In this document: positions 5,837 through 10,513 of the stretch, piece by piece
Numbering within the stretch: the first letter of the stretch is position 1
Layout of the letters: the number at the start of each line of letters is the position of its first letter
Assembly: GCA_021767845.1 (NCBI GenBank)
Contig: JAASSQ010000099.1
Location: 1 to 10,513 of the forward strand
Length of the DNA: 10,513 bases
Source: Roseovarius sp.
GTDB taxonomy: Bacteria; Pseudomonadota; Alphaproteobacteria; Rhodobacterales; Rhodobacteraceae
Reading direction: 5' to 3'
Program-made: the position numbers and the translations under genes
Notes under the pieces: generated by a model
Database searches by the model: none
Seen by the model: the letters and a program-made list of their open reading frames with translations, nothing else
Told to the model about the DNA's origin: nothing

Positions 5837-7444
5837 ATGTTCGACAGGCTCAAGGCGCTGGCCACCGATCTGGAGACGCGCGACATCGCCGCGCTGTTCG
5901 ACGAGGACGAGGGCCGCGCCGCGGCGTTCTCGGTCGCGCATGACGGGATGGTGCTGGATTATTCCAAGACGCGGATCACCGACGCGGTGCGGGCGGCGCT
6001 GATCGAACTGGCCGAGGCGCGCGAGGTGCCCGCGCGCCGGGACGCGATGTTCGCGGGACAGGCGATCAACGAAACCGAGGGGCGCGCGGTGCTGCACACC
6101 GCCTTGCGCAACCTTGATGGTGCGCCGGTTCTGGTGGAGGGCACGGACGTGATGCCCGGGGTGCTGGACACGCTGGCGCGGATGGAGAGTTTTGCCGCCG
6201 ACCTGCGCGCGGGGCGCATCACCGGGCAGGGCGGGGCGATCACCGACGTGGTCAATATCGGGATCGGCGGGTCGCATCTGGGCCCGGAAATGGCGACGCG
6301 CGCACTGGCGCCCTATCACGATGGGCCGCGCTGTCATTTCGTTTCGAACGTGGACGGGGCAGACATTGCCGACACGCTGCGCGGGCTAAACCCGGCGACG
6401 ACGCTTGTAATCGTGGCCTCGAAGACCTTTACCACCGTCGAGACGATGACCAATGCCGCGACCGCGCGGGCCTGGATGGCGCAGGCGGTCGATGACCCGG
6501 CGGCGCAGTTCGTGGCCGTGTCCACCGCCCGCGACAAGACCGCCGAGTTCGGCATCGCGCCCGAGCGCGTCTTTGGCTTCGCCGACTGGGTCGGCGGGCG
6601 CCATTCGGTCTGGGGGCCGATCGGCCTGCCGCTGATGATCGCCGTGGGGCCTGACGATTTCCGCGCCTTCCTGGCCGGGGCGGCGGATATGGACGCGCAT
6701 TTCCGCACCGCGCCGCCGGTGCGCAACATGCCGATGATGCTGGCGCTTGCGGGGCTGTGGCATCACCAGGTCTGCGGGTATCCGACGCGCGCGGTGCTGC
6801 CCTATGACCAGCGGCTTGCGCGGCTGCCGGCCTATCTTCAGCAGCTTGAGATGGAAAGCAACGGCAAGCGCGTCAGCATGGAGGGCGAGGACTTGGACGG
6901 CCCGTCCGGGCCGGTGGTCTGGGGCGAGCCGGGCACCAACGGGCAGCACGCCTTCTACCAGTTGATCCACCAGGGCACGCAGGTGGTGCCCTGCGAATTC
7001 ATCGTGGCGGCCACCGGGCACGAACCCGATCTGGCCCATCATCACCGCCTGCTGGTGGCCAATTGCCTGGCCCAGTCCGAGGCGCTGATGCGCGGCCGGT
7101 CGCTGGAGGAGGCGCGCGCGCTGATGCGCGCGGCGGGCTACGAGGGGGTCGAGCTGGAGCGGCAGGCCCGGCACCGGGTGTTTCCGGGCAACCGGCCGTC
7201 CGTTACGTTTCTTTATGACCGTCTGACGCCGAAACGGCTGGGGCAGATCGTGGCGCTTTACGAACACCGGGTGTTCGTGGAGGGCGCGGTGCTGGGGCTC
7301 AACTCGTTCGATCAGTGGGGGGTGGAGTTGGGCAAGGTGCTGGCCAAGGCGCTGGAGCCGGTGCTGAGCGGCGAGGACGCGGGCGAGGATCACGACGGAT
7401 CGACGCGCGCCCTGGTCGCCCGGGTGCGGGCCCTGGGGGGATAA
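5837..7444 (+). CDS. pgi: Glucose-6-phosphate isomerase
   Basis: Interconverts glucose-6-phosphate and fructose-6-phosphate. The protein has 535 residues, in the family range. NIGIGGSHLGP at 140-150 binds the substrate, SKTFTT at 195-200 the phosphate, and GEPGTNGQHAFYQLIHQGT at 363-381 is the PGI signature. Likely catalytic residues by alignment from memory are E364, H395 and K500, the last in FDQWGVELGK. The ATG at 5837 was chosen because AAGGGGG lies six bases before it and just after the pgl stop; a TTG at 5813 inside pgl is open but lacks such a site. Third gene of the zwf operon. In organisms with an Entner-Doudoroff pathway it often recycles fructose-6-phosphate back to glucose-6-phosphate; that direction is inferred here. 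Confidence 0.97.
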   Translation: MFDRLKALATDLETRDIAALFDEDEGRAAAFSVAHDGMVLDYSKTRITDAVRAALIELAEAREVPARRDAMFAGQAINETEGRAVLHTALRNLDGAPVLVEGTDVMPGVLDTLARMESFAADLRAGRITGQGGAITDVVNIGIGGSHLGPEMATRALAPYHDGPRCHFVSNVDGADIADTLRGLNPATTLVIVASKTFTTVETMTNAATARAWMAQAVDDPAAQFVAVSTARDKTAEFGIAPERVFGFADWVGGRHSVWGPIGLPLMIAVGPDDFRAFLAGAADMDAHFRTAPPVRNMPMMLALAGLWHHQVCGYPTRAVLPYDQRLARLPAYLQQLEMESNGKRVSMEGEDLDGPSGPVVWGEPGTNGQHAFYQLIHQGTQVVPCEFIVAATGHEPDLAHHHRLLVANCLAQSEALMRGRSLEEARALMRAAGYEGVELERQARHRVFPGNRPSVTFLYDRLTPKRLGQIVALYEHRVFVEGAVLGLNSFDQWGVELGKVLAKALEPVLSGEDAGEDHDGSTRALVARVRALGG

Positions 7445-7448
7445 AGAC

Positions 7449-7668
7449 GGCCTGCGCGGCGCCGACTCGTTAAACACACACACACACGTTCAACGCGCCT
7501 TCGGAACCTTGACGACGCACAGAGCACCACGCAGGCCGGGCCCCCGGCGAGATGTGGTGAGGTCGCCGAGGGTAGATCCAGCCGGGTTTCGGATGGCTAG
7601 GAAAGAGCGCCCCCGGCTGCAGGTCACATGAGGCGTGGACCTTGCGCACAGTCACGCAGGCCACGCCG
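7449..7668. ncRNA. Structured gene-free region after pgi, candidate non-coding RNA or 3' UTR
   Basis: I find no credible gene between pgi and the cupin gene. GGCCTGCG (7449-7456) can pair with either of two CGCAGGCC copies (7530-7537 and 7655-7662), each within a direct repeat CACGCAGGCC. Between them lie stems CGGCGA/TCGCCG (7545-7550/7563-7568), extended by CCC/GGG around a bulge; CAGCCGGG/CCCGGCTG (7579-7586/7612-7619); and AGGTC/GACCT (7621-7625/7638-7642). Strand is uncertain. The T-run at 7690 favours the plus strand. However, the closing stems extend on the minus strand through a G-U pair where the plus strand has a C-A mismatch. I do not see conserved SRP RNA, tmRNA or RNase P motifs; a 6S-like RNA is neither shown nor excluded. 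Confidence 0.35.
7474..7487 (+). repeat. (AC)7 dinucleotide repeat
   Basis: Seven perfect AC units 30 bases after the pgi stop, outside any gene. This length is uncommon in bacterial DNA and could vary between strains. It would be unpaired in the + RNA, or a GU run in the minus-strand RNA. Confidence 0.9.
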
Positions 7669-7695
7669 GAAAGTTTCACGCCGAGGCGATTTTTT
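7664..7695 (+). terminator. Candidate intrinsic terminator for the zwf-pgl-pgi transcript or a downstream RNA
   Basis: CGCCGG (7664-7669) pairs with CC and GGCG in CCGAGGCG (7681-7688) around a GA bulge, followed after one A by TTTTTT (7690-7695). The stem is imperfect and the 11-base loop is long, but the T-run is the only one of its kind near here. It stands 17 bases short of the convergent cupin gene's stop. Confidence 0.45.
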
Positions 7696-7711
7696 CTTCA
7701 CGGGGGAGTTT

Positions 7712-8146
7712 TCAGTCGCGGGGGATGTCGAAGCCCGGTTCGGCCAGGGTGAAGCCGTCGAAGGTGAAGCCGGGCGAGACCACGCAGCTGACCAACGTCC
7801 AGTCGCCGGTGGAGCGGGCCATTTGCCAGCCGTGTTCGGGCACGATGAGTTGGGGGGCCTGGCCCGCGGCCAGGTCGGGGCCGAGCAGGTGGTCGCGGGC
7901 GGGGCCTGCCTTGTCGTCGGCCAGCGACAGGACCAGCGGCGCGCCGGCGTGGTAGAGCCACAGTTCGGCCGCGTCCACGCGGTGCCAGTGGCTGTATTCG
8001 CCGGCCTTGAGCAGGAAATAGATGCAGGTCGCGGTGGGGCGGCCGTCATTGCCGGCCGCCCAGGTTTCGCGATAGTGCCCGCCTTCGGGATGCGGTGCGA
8101 GTCCGAGGGTGCGGATGATCTCGGAGGCGGTCACAGAGGCGGTCAC
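7712..8146 (-). CDS. Cupin_5 (DUF985) family protein
   Basis: A single-domain cupin of the DUF985/cupin_5 family (yeast YML079w-like), function not established. The N-terminus has the typical LGLAPHPEGGHYRETW. The core is CIYFLLKAGEYSHWHRVDAAELWLYHAG, with histidines in SHWHRVDAAE at the usual cupin metal or ligand site. The C-terminal LVSCVVSPGFTFDGFTLAEPGF closes the barrel. At 144 residues it has family length. The start is uncertain: GTG at 8146 follows the lipoprotein stop by ten bases, and a second GTG at 8134 falls in the repeated VTASVTAS. Neither has a clear Shine-Dalgarno. It is probably cotranscribed with, and partly dependent on, the small lipoprotein gene upstream. Some homologues are annotated as sugar epimerase-like, which I would not transfer. 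Confidence 0.88.
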   Translation of the reverse strand: MTASVTASEIIRTLGLAPHPEGGHYRETWAAGNDGRPTATCIYFLLKAGEYSHWHRVDAAELWLYHAGAPLVLSLADDKAGPARDHLLGPDLAAGQAPQLIVPEHGWQMARSTGDWTLVSCVVSPGFTFDGFTLAEPGFDIPRD

Positions 8147-8156
8147 GGGGCCGCGA

Positions 8157-8324
8157 TCAGGCGCCGCTGGCCGGCACGCATTCGGCCATCGAGGCGTCAA
8201 GCTCCTGCACGGCGTCGCCGGGGCCGCATTCCTCGCCGGTGACGGGGTAATGATCCTCGTCCGCGCAGGCGGACAGCAGGGCGGTGGCGACGACCAGCGG
8301 CAAAACGAAAACGGGTTTGGTCAT
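8157..8324 (-). CDS. Small lipoprotein, 55 residues, function unknown
   Basis: The N-terminus MTKPVFVLPLVVATALLSAC is a lipoprotein signal: K3, a hydrophobic core at about 5-17 and lipobox LLSAC, with C20 the lipidated residue. The mature peptide is 36 residues, acidic at first (ADEDH), and has two cysteines, C33 and C49, that could form a disulfide in the periplasm. D22 at position +3 gives no clear sorting signal outside E. coli rules. The start at 8324 has GGAG seven bases upstream (CCGGAGAAACAC), which decides it over a longer open frame reaching 8501. The cupin gene follows after ten bases. An FNR-type box and a -10 element stand upstream. I do not recognise a family. Confidence 0.75.
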   Translation of the reverse strand: MTKPVFVLPLVVATALLSACADEDHYPVTGEECGPGDAVQELDASMAECVPASGA

Positions 8325-8371
8325 GTGTTTCTCCGGTTGTGAACCCATGTTGGGATGGTCCTTGCCCGCCC

Positions 8372-8377
8372 CTTGTA
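8372..8377 (-). promoter_or_regulatory. Candidate -10 element of the lipoprotein-cupin unit
   Basis: On the minus strand the bases read TACAAG, matching four of six TATAAT positions. Transcription would begin near 8365, about 41 bases before the lipoprotein start. No good -35 hexamer is needed if the FNR-type box upstream recruits polymerase. Confidence 0.4.
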
Positions 8378-8399
8378 GCGCAGCCGGACAGGGTGCGAA

Positions 8400-8413
8400 T
8401 TGACGCGGATCAA
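8400..8413. promoter_or_regulatory. FNR/FnrL-type binding site
   Basis: TTGAC-GCGG-ATCAA matches nine of ten defined bases of the FNR consensus TTGAT-N4-ATCAA. Its centre (8406.5) lies 41.5 bases from the transcription start predicted for the lipoprotein gene, the spacing of class II FNR/CRP-activated promoters. In Rhodobacteraceae such sites bind FnrL or related regulators and respond to low oxygen or NO. It would act on the lipoprotein and cupin genes, being downstream of eno. Confidence 0.6.
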
Positions 8414-8422
8414 GGCGCAGCC

Positions 8423-8441
8423 CGCCGCTTGGGTCGCGGCG
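8423..8441. terminator. Hairpin just after eno
   Basis: CGCCGC (8423-8428) and GCGGCG (8436-8441) form a 6-bp stem with a 7-base loop, 17 bases after the eno stop on the minus strand. No U-tract follows, so termination between eno and the lipoprotein unit is only possible, not shown. Confidence 0.3.
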
Positions 8442-8457
8442 CGCTGACGGGGCCGGA

Positions 8458-9732
8458 TCACCTGAGGATCGAGCGGCCCGCGTATTCGGCGGTGTCGCCA
8501 AGCGCCTCTTCGATGCGGATCAGTTGGTTGTACTTGGCCAGCCGGTCCGAGCGCGCGAGGCTGCCGGTCTTGATCTGCCCGCAATTTGTGGCGACGGCCA
8601 GATCGGCGATGGTGGCATCCTCGGTCTCGCCCGAGCGGTGGGACATCACGTTGGTCATGCGCGCGCGATGCGCCATGTCCACGGCGCGCAGCGTTTCGGT
8701 CAGGCTGCCGATCTGGTTGACCTTGACCAGCATGGAATTGGCCGCGCCGCGCTCGATCCCTTCGGCCAGGCGGGTGGGGTTGGTCACGAAGAGGTCGTCG
8801 CCCACAAGCTGCACGCTGTCGCCGATCGCGTCGGTCAGCATCTTCCAGCCGTCCCAGTCATCCTCGGACATGCCGTCCTCGATCGAGATGATGGGATAGT
8901 CGCTGCACAGCGCCTTGAGGTAGTCGGCATTCTCGGCGCTGGTGAGGCTCAGGCCCTCGCCCTTCAATTCGTACCTGCCGTCCTTGAAATACTCGGTCGC
9001 GGCGCAATCGAGCGCGAGGTAGATGTCCTTGCCCGGCGTGTAGCCCGCCTTTTCGATGGAGGCGAGGATCAGGTCCAGCGCCTCGCGGGTGGAGCCCAGT
9101 TCGGGGGCAAAGCCGCCCTCGTCGCCGAGGCCGGTGGACAGGCCCTTGGCGATCAGTTCCTTCTTGAGCGTATGGAACACCTCGGCGCCCATGCGCACGG
9201 CATCGCGGATGGTGCCCGCGCTGACCGGCATGATCATGAATTCCTGGATGTCGATGGGATTGTCGGCATGTTCGCCGCCATTGATGATATTCATCATCGG
9301 CACCGGCAGGACGCGCGCCGAGGTGCCGCCCACGTAGCGGAAAAGCGGTTGTGTGGTGAAATCGGCGGCCGCCTTGGCCACGGCCAGCGACACGCCGAGG
9401 ATCGCGTTGGCGCCCAGCCGGCCCTTGTTTGGGGTGCCGTCCAGTTCGATCATCGCCATGTCGATGGAGACCTGTTCAGTGGCGTCCATGCCGACAAGTT
9501 CCTCGGCGATCTCGCCGTTGACGGCGGCGACGGCCTCTAGCACGCCCTTGCCCATGTAGCGGCCCTTGTCGCCGTCGCGGCGTTCGACCGCTTCATGCGC
9601 GCCGGTGGAGGCGCCCGACGGCACCGCGGCGCGGCCCATCGTGCCGTCTTCCAGGATCACGTCAACCTCGACGGTCGGGTTGCCCCGGCTGTCCAGGATT
9701 TCGCGGGCGTGAATGTCGATGATGATGCTCAT
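8458..9732 (-). CDS. eno: Enolase (phosphopyruvate hydratase)
   Basis: Interconverts 2-phosphoglycerate and phosphoenolpyruvate; in many bacteria it also joins the RNA degradosome. The protein has 424 residues, the usual bacterial length. DSRGNPTVEVD is at 14-24, and the mobile substrate loop SGASTGAHEA at 39-48. H155 is in NGGEHADN. GDEGGFAP at 203-210 holds the general acid E205. Likely magnesium ligands are D242, E285 and D312. LVKVNQIGS at 335-343 holds the general base K337, and SHRSGETED is at 364-372. All key residues are present. The ATG at 9732 has GAGGGA eight bases upstream. A separate promoter is likely in the 85-base gap behind the transporter gene. Confidence 0.98.
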   Translation of the reverse strand: MSIIIDIHAREILDSRGNPTVEVDVILEDGTMGRAAVPSGASTGAHEAVERRDGDKGRYMGKGVLEAVAAVNGEIAEELVGMDATEQVSIDMAMIELDGTPNKGRLGANAILGVSLAVAKAAADFTTQPLFRYVGGTSARVLPVPMMNIINGGEHADNPIDIQEFMIMPVSAGTIRDAVRMGAEVFHTLKKELIAKGLSTGLGDEGGFAPELGSTREALDLILASIEKAGYTPGKDIYLALDCAATEYFKDGRYELKGEGLSLTSAENADYLKALCSDYPIISIEDGMSEDDWDGWKMLTDAIGDSVQLVGDDLFVTNPTRLAEGIERGAANSMLVKVNQIGSLTETLRAVDMAHRARMTNVMSHRSGETEDATIADLAVATNCGQIKTGSLARSDRLAKYNQLIRIEEALGDTAEYAGRSILR

Positions 9733-9768
9733 GGGCCTTGTCCCTCGGGTCTCGGTTCGGTTGGCGTT

Positions 9769-9796
9769 GCCATACCAAGTCTGGCGCGGAATACAA
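9769..9796 (-). promoter_or_regulatory. Weak candidate promoter for eno
   Basis: Read on the minus strand, TTGTAT (9796-9791), a 16-base spacer and TATGGC (9774-9769) could be -35 and -10 elements, giving a 5' leader of about 30 bases. The match to consensus is poor; position is the main support. Confidence 0.25.
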
Positions 9797-9817
9797 CTGC
9801 GGCCTGTGGCGGCGGGG

Positions 9818-10513
9818 CTACAGGGCTGCGGCACGGCGGGCGCGCCGCTTGAGCCGGCGTTCGCGCAGCAGCGTGTAGAGCCCCGATCCGATGATGATCG
9901 CCGCGCCCGTCAGCGTCAGCGCGTCGGGCCGTTCGCCGAACATCACCACGGCGATGATCAGGGCAAAGATCAGCCGGGTATAGCGGAAGGGGGTGACGAA
10001 GCTGACCTCGCCCACGCGCATCGCGGCGACGATGGCGTAGTAGGCCGCCACGCCAAGCAGCAGGGCAAAGGCGATGTCGCGCCAGTTGGCGGCATCGGGG
10101 GTCGCCGCGCCCCCCGACACCCACAAGAGCACCGCGCCCGCCGGCACGATGGTGGCAAAGCCATAGCTGGAGAGCTGCATCGACGTGACGGTGCGCGGCA
10201 CCGCGCGGGTGGCCAGATCCCTGAGCGCCAGCCCGAACACTGCCTGCACGGCGAAAAGCGAGGCTGGCTCGAACCCCGCAAGCCCCGGCCGGATCACCAT
10301 CAGCACGCCCGCGAAACCCACGAGGATCGCGCTCCATCGCCGCCAGCCCACCTGTTCGCCCAGAAACAGCGCCGCCCCGAGCGTGACGGCCAGCGGCGTG
10401 GCCTGAAGGATAGCCGAGGCCGACGCGAGCGGCGTCAGCGCGATGGCGGTGACGAATCCGACCGTGCCGATCAGTTCACCGAGGTTGCGCAGCAGGACCG
10501 GCCCGACCAGAAG
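9818..10513 (-). CDS. DMT-superfamily (EamA) transporter, 5' partial
   Basis: The C-terminal 231 residues of an inner-membrane drug/metabolite transporter family permease; the frame stays open to the right edge, so the N-terminus and start lie outside. Visible hydrophobic segments include TVGFVTAIALTPL and AILQATPLAVTLGAALFL, then the end of the first EamA repeat (LGEQVGWRRWSAILVGFAGVLMVIRPG). The second repeat ends with TPFRYTRLIFALIIAVVMFGE and LTGAAIIIGSGLYTLLRER. About seven or eight helices are visible of the usual ten. The tail RERRLKRRARRAAAL is strongly basic, fitting a cytoplasmic C-terminus. The GTG at 10351 is an internal codon, not the start. Substrate unknown; some homologues carry S-adenosylmethionine or amino acids. 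The gene lies 85 bases upstream of eno, same strand. Confidence 0.9.
   Translation of the reverse strand, partial: LLVGPVLLRNLGELIGTVGFVTAIALTPLASASAILQATPLAVTLGAALFLGEQVGWRRWSAILVGFAGVLMVIRPGLAGFEPASLFAVQAVFGLALRDLATRAVPRTVTSMQLSSYGFATIVPAGAVLLWVSGGAATPDAANWRDIAFALLLGVAAYYAIVAAMRVGEVSFVTPFRYTRLIFALIIAVVMFGERPDALTLTGAAIIIGSGLYTLLRERRLKRRARRAAAL

Noticed and set aside
7470..7679. 69-residue minus-strand frame in the region after pgi
   Set aside because: It ends in a VCVCV run made by the AC repeat, has a GTG start without ribosome site, and shows no domain; it overlaps the inverted repeats better read as RNA structure.
8325..8501. Longer 114-residue form of the small lipoprotein starting near 8501
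   Set aside because: It would overlap the end of eno and bury the lipoprotein signal; the ATG at 8324 has a proper Shine-Dalgarno and lipobox spacing.
1..10513. Mobile element, prophage, CRISPR array or defence island
   Set aside because: No transposase, integrase, spaced repeats, tRNA attachment site or composition shift is visible; the genes are mostly core metabolism.

Overview
The window is about two-thirds G+C, with tightly packed genes and strong G/C preference at third codon positions. The proteins read as Rhodobacteraceae (Rhodobacter/Roseobacter-type Alphaproteobacteria). The zwf-pgl-pgi order, an RSP_2653-type PIN protein behind a PUA-type rRNA methyltransferase, and a near-consensus FnrL/FixK-type box fit this. 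The assignment rests on sequence character and recollection, not on a search. It is an ordinary chromosomal region. I see no tRNA, rRNA, CRISPR, transposase, integrase or phage gene.

Left part (1-3506). A class I rRNA C5-cytosine methyltransferase, cut by the left edge, shares an ATGA with a PIN-domain RNase. The next two genes lie on the minus strand and converge on this pair: a radical SAM enzyme of unknown function (2556-3506), then an anchored M48 metalloprotease (1819-2508). The roughly 100 bases between the convergent gene pairs hold two adjacent perfect hairpins.

Centre (3507-7711). A divergent control region carries a candidate promoter and a LacI-family-type operator ahead of zwf-pgl-pgi. 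Zwf and Pgl make 6-phosphogluconate from glucose-6-phosphate, feeding the Entner-Doudoroff or pentose phosphate route. Pgi links this to fructose-6-phosphate. After pgi comes a 267-base gene-free stretch rich in inverted repeats. It has an (AC)7 run and ends in a hairpin with six T; it could be a non-coding RNA or a long 3' UTR.

Right part (7712-10513). All genes are on the minus strand. In transcription order they are a DMT/EamA transporter cut by the right edge, eno (enolase), a 55-residue lipoprotein and a cupin_5 (DUF985) protein. An FNR-type box lies upstream of the lipoprotein, centred 41.5 bases before a predicted transcription start. The lipoprotein-cupin pair is therefore probably a separate unit responsive to low oxygen.

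Points most worth checking: the FNR-type promoter and its tiny lipoprotein, the coupled methyltransferase-PIN pair without a visible antitoxin, the Cys-tailed radical SAM enzyme next to a membrane protease, and the structured region after pgi.
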